DNA of 64,000 nt from a bacterium (GTDB lineage: Bacteria; Elusimicrobiota; Elusimicrobia; Elusimicrobiales; UBA9959): NCBI GenBank assembly GCA_021786295.1, contig JAJYNO010000021.1, positions 30,026-94,025 of the forward strand, read 5' to 3'. Below the pieces are notes generated by a model. The model saw only the letters and a list, made by a program, of their open reading frames with translations, was not told where the DNA came from and did no database searches. Numbering within the stretch: the first letter of the stretch is position 1; each line of letters opens with the position of its first letter. Below, one piece after another: positions 1 to 8,000 of this stretch. The position numbers and the translations under genes were made by a program.

Positions 1-1255
1 GAAACAGATGGTCCCGGCCGCTGTTGTCCACCCGGGCTCCGCCGGCCGGCCAGAGCCTGGCCCCGGCGGCCGAGAAGCGCTGGGCGAAGATATCCAGCGG
101 ACCGTAGCGGTCCTCGTTCCAGACCACGATGGCCCCCCCGGAGCCGTCCGGGACCAGCGAGGGGACGGACTGCCTGCTGTCGGAAGGGCATACCGTGACG
201 GCGTCAGCTCCCCAGAGCGGGCGGCCGTCGGGCCCCAGCCTCTGCATCTTGAGCTGCCACTGCGAACCCTGGTTGTCGTCTATCCACGCGCAGAAAAAAC
301 CGCCTTTGCCGTCCGGCGCTATGACCGGATTCCAGCTGTTCCCGTCCGTGACCGCCAGCGGGACCCCGTCCGTGCGCCACATCACGGCGCCCGCGGAGCT
401 GATCTGCTGGGCGTAAAGGTCTATGTTCCCGTTACGGCCGTCCTCCCAGACCACATAGGCGCCGCCAAGGCCGTTGGAGGTTATCTGCGCGGAGGATTTG
501 TAGCCGAAGGCGTCGCTGGCCTGCACGTCGAGGGGCCAGGCCGAGCCGTCAGCCGAGAACTTGCGCACCACGATCCCCCTGTCCCCGTTATCTATAAGCC
601 TGAAAGCGGCCAGCACGCCGCCGTCCCCGGACGGCGCCACCACCGGCGCCATATAGCGCTCCCCCCGGCTCCGGTCGCCCATGATGCGCTGCCAGCGAAC
701 CCCCGCCGGCCCAAGCTCGGCCACGCCGACGTAGGTGGTGTCGAGCCCCGGGTCCAGGTCCTCCCAGGCCGCGGCGGCCGTCCCTCCGGGAAGAGGGACG
801 ACGACGTTGCTGCCGCGGCTTACCCGGGAAAGGCCGTAGATCCTGTCCTTCAGGGGCAGCGTGCTCCCGTTCACTCCGAAGGCCTCGGCGTTCAGCGTTA
901 TGGAACCGCCCGCCACCTCGTCCCAGGCCGCGAAGATGGCGGAGGAGGAGGCCGCTATCCTGGCCTCGAACTCCCTGCCGGCCCCGCCGCGCGCCATGGC
1001 CGGGGCCGCCCGCCACAGCTCGCGGCCGGCCGCGTCCACGCAGAGCAGCGAGACCGAGGAGGCCCCGCTGCCGGCTACGGAAGTCCAGGAAAAGAAGGAG
1101 CGGTCCGTGCCTGGATCGTGCTCCAGGTCGAAATCGGGCTCCGTCCGCATCCCCTCGGCCACGGTGATCCCCCAATGCCTCACGGCCGCCGGGCGGCCTC
1201 CCGCGCAGGCCGCCAGCAGGCCGGCCACAGCCATCAAGAGCGATAGTCTGATCAT
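1..1255 (-). CDS. Lipoprotein with beta-propeller-like repeats (3' end outside window)
   Basis: The reading frame is open from an ATG at 1255 to the left edge, so at least 418 residues are present and the C-terminus is missing. The start is preceded by a GGGACGGGG ribosome-binding stretch. A short hydrophobic leader ends in LLAAC, a lipobox with Cys17, so the protein should be lipid-anchored and exported. The mature part is rich in Gly, Trp and Asp and carries repeated segments of the type GGAxVVWEDxRxGxxDxYAQ, seen at least twice. This pattern is typical of beta-propeller-like repeats in surface lipoproteins of unknown ligand. No catalytic motif was recognised. The gene is divergent from the small secreted protein at 1431. 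Function is unknown; export and lipidation are well supported. Confidence 0.8.
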   Translation of the reverse strand, partial: MIRLSLLMAVAGLLAACAGGRPAAVRHWGITVAEGMRTEPDFDLEHDPGTDRSFFSWTSVAGSGASSVSLLCVDAAGRELWRAAPAMARGGAGREFEARIAASSSAIFAAWDEVAGGSITLNAEAFGVNGSTLPLKDRIYGLSRVSRGSNVVVPLPGGTAAAAWEDLDPGLDTTYVGVAELGPAGVRWQRIMGDRSRGERYMAPVVAPSGDGGVLAAFRLIDNGDRGIVVRKFSADGSAWPLDVQASDAFGYKSSAQITSNGLGGAYVVWEDGRNGNIDLYAQQISSAGAVMWRTDGVPLAVTDGNSWNPVIAPDGKGGFFCAWIDDNQGSQWQLKMQRLGPDGRPLWGADAVTVCPSDSRQSVPSLVPDGSGGAIVVWNEDRYGPLDIFAQRFSAAGARLWPAGGARVDNSGRDHLF

Positions 1256-1430
1256 ATCCCCGTCCCTTTCCTTAATATATCCGTCCCGATATAATACAAT
1301 ACTTGTCCGCGCCAAGGCTTCCCCGCAGGCTTGCCAAGATTAAAATCTTTTAATCCTTTTTTAAGGATGATTTAATGGGGTCAATGCTACACTATATTGC
1401 GTTAGAAGGATAAATCTGGAGGACACTAAA

Positions 1431-1877
1431 ATGAAATACGTAATAGCTGTAGTCACCCTTGCCGCTTTCACCGGCATAGGCTTCGCCCAGCAGGCGCCGG
1501 CCGAGAAGCCGGCCGAGAAGCCCGCTGTCGCGGCCCCCGCCAAGAAGGCCGAGCATCATCCCGTCAAGAGGCACGAGTGGAAGCGGGCCGAAGTCACCAT
1601 CGGCGAGATAGCTTCCATCAACGCCCAGAAGAACGAGATCGTCGTGAAGACCCGGAAGGGCGACAAGACCTTCCCCGTCGAGAGCGTCGCCAACCTGACC
1701 CAGGGCGCCAAGGTGCGCGTCGTCGTCAAGGACGGCAAGACCATCGTGAAGGAGATAAAGGAGCACAAGGGCAAGCACGAGGTCCGCAAGCACGAGATGA
1801 AGAAGCACGAGATGAAGAAGCAGGAGAAGGCGCCCGAGGCCCCGAAGGCCGCGGAGGCTCCCGCCGCCGGCCAGTAA
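1431..1877 (+). CDS. Small secreted basic protein with His/Lys-rich tail
   Basis: A 148-residue protein with an N-terminal signal peptide of about 20 residues ending near FAQQ. An Ala/Pro/Lys linker (about 22-45) follows. Next is a short beta-rich segment (about 53-100; IGEIASINAQKNEIVVKTRK then GAKVRVVVKDGK) resembling small DUF5666-like OB modules. The tail is made of repeated KHEMK-type units rich in His, Lys and Glu. The start is firm: GGAGGA lies 7 bases before the ATG. The gene ends at a bidirectional terminator. An inverted repeat ATCCTT/AAGGAT sits about 65 bases upstream and could be an operator. The role is unknown; the His/Lys tail might bind metal or polyanions, which is inference. 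Confidence 0.75.
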   Translation: MKYVIAVVTLAAFTGIGFAQQAPAEKPAEKPAVAAPAKKAEHHPVKRHEWKRAEVTIGEIASINAQKNEIVVKTRKGDKTFPVESVANLTQGAKVRVVVKDGKTIVKEIKEHKGKHEVRKHEMKKHEMKKQEKAPEAPKAAEAPAAGQ

Positions 1878-1896
1878 GATAGCCAGCTGAAGGCAT

Positions 1897-1938
1897 AAAA
1901 AAGGACCGGCCGGGGCTAACCGGCCGGTCCGCTTTTTA
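1897..1938. terminator. Bidirectional intrinsic terminator
   Basis: An 11-bp perfect stem (GGACCGGCCGG/CCGGCCGGTCC, 1903-1913 with 1920-1930) has a six-base loop. It is flanked by AAAAAA on the left and GCTTTTTA on the right, so it can stop both the plus-strand gene ending at 1877 and the minus-strand gene ending at 1955. Confidence 0.85.
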
Positions 1939-1954
1939 TACCCCCCTCAGCGTT

Positions 1955-2584
1955 TCAGCCGTTAACGGCCCCCAGAACGGCGGACGAACTTTCAACGACA
2001 GCCAGCCGCTTCATGTTCTCGAGCGAACGCTCATGCGCAGCCTTGTCCATGGAGGACACGCAGTCGGACACCACCACCGGGTAGAAGCCCCTGTTGGAGG
2101 CGTCCCTGGCGGAGGATTCCACCCCGATCTCCGTGGCTATACCGGTGAAAATTACGGTCTTTATCCCGCGCGCGCGCAGCAGGTTCTCGAAATTGGTGCC
2201 GATGAATATGCTGGCCGCCGGTTTCTCCAGGACCACGTCCCCCCCGGCCGGCCGGACCGTCTCCGGCACCTCGCGCTCCGGAGTGCCGGGGGCCATGAAG
2301 GCGGGCAGTTTGGCCGGGTCCTTTATCCCGTAGCGGCGCATCATGGTGAAATAGCCCCAGCCCGAGGTGAACTGCCGCGGCGGCGGGGTTATCAGCGTAT
2401 AGAACACCGGCATTTTTCCCCGCAGGCCGGCCAGCAGGCGCGCCGTGTTGCCCAGAAATTCGTCCTTATTGTAGATCCTGTCCACCAGCCCGTTCTGCAC
2501 GTCCCACACCACAAGGCAGCTGTGCTTGGGGTCCGCGATCTCCTCCAGTTCCTCATAGATCTCCACACCGTTCAGCATTTTCAT
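1955..2584 (-). CDS. Isochorismatase-family hydrolase lacking the catalytic cysteine
   Basis: A 209-residue protein of the isochorismatase/cysteine-hydrolase fold. The conserved Asp is D28 in VVWDVQNG and the conserved Lys is K121 in LEKPAASIF. The strand-turn TGIATEIGVESSARDA matches the family signature, but the usual nucleophilic Cys is Gly154. True isochorismatases (EntB, PhzD) also lack this Cys, while amidases of the fold need it. The protein could therefore be an isochorismatase-like vinyl-ether hydrolase or a non-catalytic member. The start at 2584 is chosen because GGAGG lies 5 bases upstream. A longer frame reaches 2614 but would begin inside the preceding terminator. The exact substrate cannot be told. 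Confidence 0.8.
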   Translation of the reverse strand: MKMLNGVEIYEELEEIADPKHSCLVVWDVQNGLVDRIYNKDEFLGNTARLLAGLRGKMPVFYTLITPPPRQFTSGWGYFTMMRRYGIKDPAKLPAFMAPGTPEREVPETVRPAGGDVVLEKPAASIFIGTNFENLLRARGIKTVIFTGIATEIGVESSARDASNRGFYPVVVSDCVSSMDKAAHERSLENMKRLAVVESSSAVLGAVNG

Positions 2585-2611
2585 ACGCACCTCCATCCTC
2601 TTTCCATAGTA

Positions 2612-2647
2612 CAAAAAAACCGCCCGCTTTTTGGGCGGGCGGCCTTT
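2612..2647 (-). terminator. Intrinsic terminator of the clostripain-like gene
   Basis: Read on the minus strand, CCGCCCG pairs with CGGGCGG (2636-2642 and 2620-2626) and is followed by a run of seven T. It lies just downstream of the stop at 2667. Confidence 0.8.
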
Positions 2648-2666
2648 TTGGTCGAGGCTTTTCGGC

Positions 2667-3938
2667 TTACTTCGCCATGTAGGCGATGAAGTCGTCCCAG
2701 TTGGAAGCCTTGGCCCACTGCAGGGCGGCGTACGTGGACGGCGCGGCCTTGCCGGGCAGGTACACGGCTATGCCGTTGGAGTTGGCGTAGCTCGTGGGAC
2801 CGTACCAGCCGCCGGAACTGTCGGTGGTGCGGTTCTCGCGGATCAGGGTGTTCTTGATGTAGTCCATCAGGGCCTGACCCTTGGCCTTCACGTCCGCGTT
2901 CTTGGTGTTGGCCACGACCAGCCGGGCGAAGTCGTAGAGGTCCTTGTTCTCCGGGTAGGCGTACTTCTGCGCGGAGTTCATGGCGGTGGTCGCCGCGGCC
3001 TTGTCGCCGGCTTTCATGATCGCGGAAGCGAAGGCGTCCGTGGCGTTCAGGAAACCGGGCAGGTCCGAGGTCTTGAGGAAGCTCTGCGTGGAGCCGTCGC
3101 CGGTGGTCTGGTAGTGGTCCGCGTAGGCGTCGACGGCCTGCCTGGCCACCTGCTCGGGGGTCATGGCGGGGTTGGCCACCAGCGGTCCCAGGAAGGTGTT
3201 GTAGGTGTAGCCGTCGCCCGGCTCGGTCTCCTCGGAGCCGACGATGTACTGCGCGTAGTCCTTCAGCTCGTAGTCCACCTCGGCCATCTGCATCAGGCAG
3301 GCGTCGGAGCCGTACACGTCCACGCCGCCGATCTGCTTAAGCACCTGTCCCAGCTGCGGGGTGTCGATGTGATGGTTGGTCACCTCGTCGTAAGAGATGC
3401 CCTTGGTAGCGGGGGGCAGCCCCTTTATCCAGCCTGCGCCGTGGTTCCAGATGATCAGCATGTAGTGCTTGGCGGGATAGTTGGCCTTGGCCCAGTCGGC
3501 GAAGTCTATCACGCTGTGGTAGTCGCCCATGTCCACGCTCTGCAGCTCCTGCACCACCGGGGAGGCGATGTGGGAGGGATCGGCGTCCTTCTTCACGAGG
3601 TAGCGGCGCACGGTCTTCCAGTCGCCGTCCGAGGTGTCGTAGCCGTTCATGCGGCCCACCTCGGTGACGATGTTGACCTTGTCGCTGGAGCCGACCTGCT
3701 CCATCTCGTTCATGTCCTTCAGCGCGAACTGCTCAAGGTTGTTCTTGCCGTTCACGAAGACCATTATGGTCCAGTCCTTCTGCGCGCCTGCGGGTTTTAC
3801 CGCCGGCGCGGGGACCTTGAGAGCGAGGTCGGAGATCTCGTTCTTAAGGTCGAAGTTGCCATTGTCGAAGTCCACCGCGGCCAGGGCTAACTGGGCGCAG
3901 CATGACATGGCAAATACAGCTATTGCCAGCTTCTTCAT
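2667..3938 (-). CDS. Secreted clostripain-family (C11) cysteine peptidase, copy 1
   Basis: A 423-residue protein with a signal peptide (MKKLAIAVFAMSCCAQLALA). A clostripain/C11 domain starts near residue 55 at DWTIMVFVNGKNN. The family dyad is visible: H166 in IIWNHGAGW and C214 in GSDACLMQ. C11 peptidases cleave after basic residues or activate themselves by internal cleavage; here the target is unknown. The start ATG at 3938 has GGAGG 6 bases upstream; a TTG one codon earlier is ignored. The gene is single with its own terminator. It has a paralogue of identical length at 10310-11581, and the two flank a five-gene signalling cluster. Activity is inferred from the intact dyad. Confidence 0.88.
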   Translation of the reverse strand: MKKLAIAVFAMSCCAQLALAAVDFDNGNFDLKNEISDLALKVPAPAVKPAGAQKDWTIMVFVNGKNNLEQFALKDMNEMEQVGSSDKVNIVTEVGRMNGYDTSDGDWKTVRRYLVKKDADPSHIASPVVQELQSVDMGDYHSVIDFADWAKANYPAKHYMLIIWNHGAGWIKGLPPATKGISYDEVTNHHIDTPQLGQVLKQIGGVDVYGSDACLMQMAEVDYELKDYAQYIVGSEETEPGDGYTYNTFLGPLVANPAMTPEQVARQAVDAYADHYQTTGDGSTQSFLKTSDLPGFLNATDAFASAIMKAGDKAAATTAMNSAQKYAYPENKDLYDFARLVVANTKNADVKAKGQALMDYIKNTLIRENRTTDSSGGWYGPTSYANSNGIAVYLPGKAAPSTYAALQWAKASNWDDFIAYMAK

Positions 3939-4064
3939 CAACTTCCTCCATTGTTCCCCTTAGGGATGGGATGTTACGACGTATCACAAGGCTACTATAA
4001 TCCGCTTTCCGAAGGCAAGGAAAAAAGGGGAAGAACCCTACTGAGCCGCGGAGGGGGCTCCCCC

Positions 4065-4421
4065 TCACCGCGAATGGGCTTTGACCGCCGCCTTGAGCTC
4101 GTCCATATCGAACGGCTTCCTGAGGAGCGCGCAGGCCCGGCCGCAGGCCTCCTCGGCGCGCGCCTCCACAGCATAGCCGGTCATCAGGACCACCGGGATG
4201 TCAGGGCGGCGTTCCGTTACCGCCCGTACCACGTCAAGACCGTCCAGCCCGGGCATGCGCATGTCCGTTATCACCAGCGAGACTCCCCCCCCGTCCAGCG
4301 CGGCCATGGCCTCAGCGCCGCAGCTGGCCGTCAGCACGCTGAAACCTTCCCCGGAAAGCTCGTAGGAGAGCAGGTCCCTGTAACCGGCCTCGTCGTCCAC
4401 CACGAGTATGGTCCTTGCCAT
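4065..4421 (-). CDS. Single-domain response regulator (receiver only)
   Basis: A 118-residue CheY-like receiver. The acidic pair is D9/D10 (VVDDE), the phospho-acceptor D53 (VITDMRMPG), the switch Thr T81 and the conserved Lys K102 (LRKPF). There is no output domain, so it probably passes a phosphoryl group on or acts by protein contact. It is the last gene of the minus-strand signalling cluster, 45 bases after the large kinase. A hairpin (CGGCCGC/GCGGCCG, 4445-4463, followed by TTTTC on the minus strand) in this gap could reduce read-through. Confidence 0.9.
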   Translation of the reverse strand: MARTILVVDDEAGYRDLLSYELSGEGFSVLTASCGAEAMAALDGGGVSLVITDMRMPGLDGLDVVRAVTERRPDIPVVLMTGYAVEARAEEACGRACALLRKPFDMDELKAAVKAHSR

Positions 4422-4466
4422 GCGGATATCTTAGCCGAAAACCGCGGCCGCCGCAAGCGGCCGGGC

Positions 4467-7400
4467 TCAGATGCCGGAGCCGCGGTCGTAAAATCCAGCG
4501 GCCTTTCCGGAGGCGCGCAGCGGCAGGGCAATAGTGAACACGGTCCCTTCCCCTTCCCGGCTCTCCGCATCTATGCTGCCGCCGTGCTTCTTGACTATCT
4601 CGTACACCAGCGACAACCCCAGCCCGGTGCCCTTGCCGGCCTCCTTGGTAGTGAAGAAAGGTTCGAAGATCCGCGAACGTATCTCCTTCGGTATGCCCGT
4701 GCCGGTGTCCCGCACCGTTATGACCGCTCGCCCCTCCGCTGATAGCGCCGTGCGCACCGTTATCTTCCCGCCGCGGGGCATGGCGTCCACGGCGTTGTTG
4801 GCAAGGTTCACTATTATCTGCTGCAGCTGGTTCCTGTTCACCTGCCCCCTGAGCGGCACCGGGGACCTTTCCAGCGCTATCTCCACCCCGCCCGCCCGTG
4901 CCCTGGCCTCGACCAGCGGCAGGGCGCCCTCTATGACCTCGTCCAGGTCGGCCTCGTCGCGCTGCTCGTTCCTGGAGCTGCGCGAGAAGACCAGCAGGCT
5001 CTGCACCAGGTTCTTGCTCCTGAGGGCCTCGCGCTCTATGGACCGGAGCGGCATCGCGGCCGGGTCACCGTCCTTCATGCGCTTCACCAGCCCCTGCGCA
5101 AAGCCCAGTATTATGCCGAGCGGGTTGTTTATCTCGTGCGCCACGCCGGCCGCGAGCTGCCCTACGGCGGACATCTTCTCCGACTGCACCAGCCTGTCCC
5201 GCGCCAGCTCCAGTTCCTCGGTGCGCTTCCTGACCCGCTCTTCCAGTTCGGCGTTCAGCCTGCGCACCTCTTCCTCGGCCTTCTTGCGCGCGGTCACGTC
5301 GCGGAAGGTGATGACCGCCCCCTGTGTGCGGCCGGCCCGCACGATGGGCCGCGCGGAATAGCTGGCATAGAAACCGGAGCCGTCCTTGCGCCAGAGCAGT
5401 TCGTCCTCCACGTGGCCGACGGCGCTGTCGGTATAGGCAGCCGCCATCGGGCACCTCTCCACAGGGTACCGGCTGCCGTCCGGCCGGGTGTGGTGTATCA
5501 GGGGATGCAGCTTCCTGCCCTTCATCTCGTCCAGCGTCCAGCCCAGCGCGCTCTGCGCCGCGCCGTTGGCGAACAGCACCTCGCCGCGTCCGTTCACGCC
5601 TATTATCCCGTCGCCGGCCGATTCGAGTATGAGCCTCGTGCGCTCCTCCTCCTCCCTCAGCGCGGTCTCCATCCGCTTGCGCCCGGTAATGTCCTGCATG
5701 GTGCCTATGATGGCCGGGCGGCCTTCGTACGCCGTTGCGGAAACGTAGACCTCTATATCCTTCACCCGCCCGTCCTTGTCCCTGGCCCTGTGCTCCCGGA
5801 GGTCGTACGCCATCTCCCCGGACAGCAGCTTGCTTATATGGCTGCCCACCACAGGCATTTCCTCCGGCAGCAGGAAGTCCTCCGCCCGCATCTTCCCCAC
5901 CACCTCCTCCCGAGTGCGCCCAAGGATCTCCAGCATCTTCGGGTTGACGTACTTCATTACGCCGTCCTGCGCCAGGAATATCCCCACCAGCGACCTTTCC
6001 GCCAGCGTCTTGAACTTGTTCTCCGACTCCTGCAGCGCGTCTTCCGCCAGCCTGCGCTGCGTGACGTCCACCAGCGTGCCTATCACCGCCGGCTTGCCGG
6101 CGCGCACCGTCCTGGAGCCGTAGACCTCCACATAGATGGTCCCGCCGCCCTTCCGCCTGCCCCTGAACCCGTACGCGACCGAATCGGTCTCACCGCTGAC
6201 CCGCTTGATCAGATTTTCCCTGACCAGCGGCCAGTCCTCCGGGGCTACCAGCAGCTCCGGACCTGCCTTGTCCGTAAGATCTTCCGGCGCGTAGCCGAAG
6301 ATCTCGGCCAGACGCGGATTGACGTAGCGGAAAAGGCCGTCCTGTATCAGGTAAACCCCGGCCAGGGACTTCTCGGTGAGCGTCTTGAACTTCTCCTCCG
6401 ATTCGGCCAGGCGCTCCTCGGCCCGCCTCCGGTCGGTGACGTCGCGAACGCTCTCTATGGCCCCGTAGACGTTGCCTTCTGCGTCCCGCAGGGCCGAGGC
6501 CGTTGTCCACACGTGGGCGCCCCTGCCGCCGTAGAGCAGCGGGACGAACGCCTCCGCCTGCAAAGCCCCGTCCGGGGTGGTTTGCACGTATTCGTAGTTG
6601 TGCGCCTCCCCGCCCCCCCCGGCGGTGATCAGGTCAACCAGTATGGGGCGTCGTTCTCCCCAGAACGGCACGGCGTACGCGTAATCGCCTTTGCCGAGCA
6701 TCTCTTCCTTCCGGACGCCGGTCAGCCTTTCCAGCGCGCGGTTCCAGGCTATCACGCGGCGCCCGCCGTCCACCACGAACGTCGCGTCGGGCAGAAAATC
6801 TATTATATCCTGCAGCCGCCGGCGCGCGTCCTTGAGCGCAGCTATCGTTTCCATATTGAGGACTCGCATCACCCCGAGTATCCCCCAGACCGCGGCCACG
6901 GCGCAAAGCGCCCGGAAGAACTGCACCGGCAGGCCCGTGATCCGCAGGAACGCGTCGGCATTGAGCAGGCTGGCCGGGAAGAAGCTCCCGGCGGGCACGA
7001 TGAGCCCCCCTATGAAGCCGTAGACCAGGAAGGCCCAGCCGGCCAGCGCGAAGTAGCCGCTGACCATCATACGGGAGCCTCTGCCGCCCGGCTTGCGATA
7101 ACTGAGCAGGCACAGTCCCGCCAGCTCCGCGCCCGGAAAGCCCAACAGGTATCTTATGAACGCCGGTACCGCGCCCGCGCCTCCAGCGGCGGCGCCGGCT
7201 GCGGCGGCCAGCAGCAGCAGGGCCGGCGCCAGCAGTTTACGGCCTAACAGCCTGGCCGCCCCGGCGCAGCAGGCGACCCCGTCGGCAGAAGCGGCCAGCA
7301 GCAGCCTGCGGCCGAACTCCAGCAGGAAAACGTACGACACGGCCAGCGCAGCGTCCTGGAACCAAAAGAAGGCGCGGCCCTCCGGGCGTTTTATAAGCGC

Positions 7401-7595
7401 CCACATCTCCAGAAACTCGTTCAGTCCGTGGGTCAGGCCGAAGGCCGACAGCAGCCAGAGCGTGGAGGCAAGGGCCAGGGCGCTCTCCATCCGGCGGCGG
7501 ACGAAGATGACCCCGCCCAAGTAGAAGAAGGCCAAACCGTAGAGGAACAGCACTACGTCCATGTTGGCGTTGATCCAGACCGTGAGCGGACCCAT
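4467..7595 (-). CDS. Membrane-bound multi-PAS sensor histidine kinase
   Basis: A 1042-residue kinase. The first 240 residues hold about seven hydrophobic helices, a 7TM-type membrane sensor without an obvious ligand motif. A run of PAS domains follows at about 250-385, 400-520, 525-640 and 650-770; three end in the PAC-type signature with DVTxRR or DITGRK. A short coiled coil leads to the HisKA box with H820 in [13 protein letters not shown]. The HATPase domain shows N-box NLANNAVDAMP, G1 DTGTGIP, F-box FEPFFTTK and G2 GTGLGLS. The start has GGAGG 4 bases upstream. The gene sits between two single receivers, its likely partners. The signal is unknown. Confidence 0.93.
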   Translation of the reverse strand: MGPLTVWINANMDVVLFLYGLAFFYLGGVIFVRRRMESALALASTLWLLSAFGLTHGLNEFLEMWALIKRPEGRAFFWFQDAALAVSYVFLLEFGRRLLLAASADGVACCAGAARLLGRKLLAPALLLLAAAAGAAAGGAGAVPAFIRYLLGFPGAELAGLCLLSYRKPGGRGSRMMVSGYFALAGWAFLVYGFIGGLIVPAGSFFPASLLNADAFLRITGLPVQFFRALCAVAAVWGILGVMRVLNMETIAALKDARRRLQDIIDFLPDATFVVDGGRRVIAWNRALERLTGVRKEEMLGKGDYAYAVPFWGERRPILVDLITAGGGGEAHNYEYVQTTPDGALQAEAFVPLLYGGRGAHVWTTASALRDAEGNVYGAIESVRDVTDRRRAEERLAESEEKFKTLTEKSLAGVYLIQDGLFRYVNPRLAEIFGYAPEDLTDKAGPELLVAPEDWPLVRENLIKRVSGETDSVAYGFRGRRKGGGTIYVEVYGSRTVRAGKPAVIGTLVDVTQRRLAEDALQESENKFKTLAERSLVGIFLAQDGVMKYVNPKMLEILGRTREEVVGKMRAEDFLLPEEMPVVGSHISKLLSGEMAYDLREHRARDKDGRVKDIEVYVSATAYEGRPAIIGTMQDITGRKRMETALREEEERTRLILESAGDGIIGVNGRGEVLFANGAAQSALGWTLDEMKGRKLHPLIHHTRPDGSRYPVERCPMAAAYTDSAVGHVEDELLWRKDGSGFYASYSARPIVRAGRTQGAVITFRDVTARKKAEEEVRRLNAELEERVRKRTEELELARDRLVQSEKMSAVGQLAAGVAHEINNPLGIILGFAQGLVKRMKDGDPAAMPLRSIEREALRSKNLVQSLLVFSRSSRNEQRDEADLDEVIEGALPLVEARARAGGVEIALERSPVPLRGQVNRNQLQQIIVNLANNAVDAMPRGGKITVRTALSAEGRAVITVRDTGTGIPKEIRSRIFEPFFTTKEAGKGTGLGLSLVYEIVKKHGGSIDAESREGEGTVFTIALPLRASGKAAGFYDRGSGI

Positions 7596-7616
7596 ATATC
7601 CTCCGGGCCGGCAGCC

Positions 7617-8000
7617 TCAGGCTCCGAGGTCCAGCCTGCACTTCACCGCGGCCTCCAGGCTCTCCACCGCGAAAGGCTTGAGCAGCACGCCGTCAGCTCC
7701 GCCGGCCAGCGCGGCCAGTTCCCCGGCCTCCTCATCGCCATCGACGAACGCGGTTATTATCAGTACCCCGGCCAGCGGGAATTTAGCGCGCGCCGCCCTG
7801 ACCGCCTCCAGGCCACAGCCGTCGGGCAGGCGCATGTCGGCGACCAGCGCGTCCAGGCGCTCCAGCCCGGTGAGCTTTTCCAGGGCCTCGCATAGTGTCC
7901 CGGCGAAGAGCGGCTCCAGCCCCATGGAGGCCAGCACGCGCCCGCAGAGCCTGCGCATGGGCTCCTCGTCGTCCAGCACCAGTACGACTTGACCGCTCAT
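7617..8000 (-). CDS. Single-domain response regulator (receiver only)
   Basis: A 127-residue receiver with acidic pair D10/D11 (VLDDE), phospho-acceptor D55 (VADMRLPD), switch T83 and K108 (LLKPF). Its ATG overlaps the stop of the upstream kinase by 4 bases, so the two are translationally coupled. It most likely takes phosphate from that kinase or from the membrane kinase 21 bases downstream. No DNA-binding domain is present. Confidence 0.9.
   Translation of the reverse strand: MSGQVVLVLDDEEPMRRLCGRVLASMGLEPLFAGTLCEALEKLTGLERLDALVADMRLPDGCGLEAVRAARAKFPLAGVLIITAFVDGDEEAGELAALAGGADGVLLKPFAVESLEAAVKCRLDLGA

Noticed and set aside
2585..2614. N-terminal extension of the isochorismatase-like protein to 2614
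   Set aside because: It would start inside the terminator of the upstream gene; a GGAGG site 5 bases before 2584 gives a better start.
3973..4000. Plus-strand TTACGA-16-TATAAT sequence
   Set aside because: No plus-strand gene or terminator follows; downstream is the antisense of a response regulator. Likely chance.
4445..4463. Hairpin CGGCCGC/GCGGCCG between kinase and receiver as a full terminator
   Set aside because: The stem is followed by CGGTTTTCGG, a broken and weak T run, inside an apparent operon; at most an attenuator.
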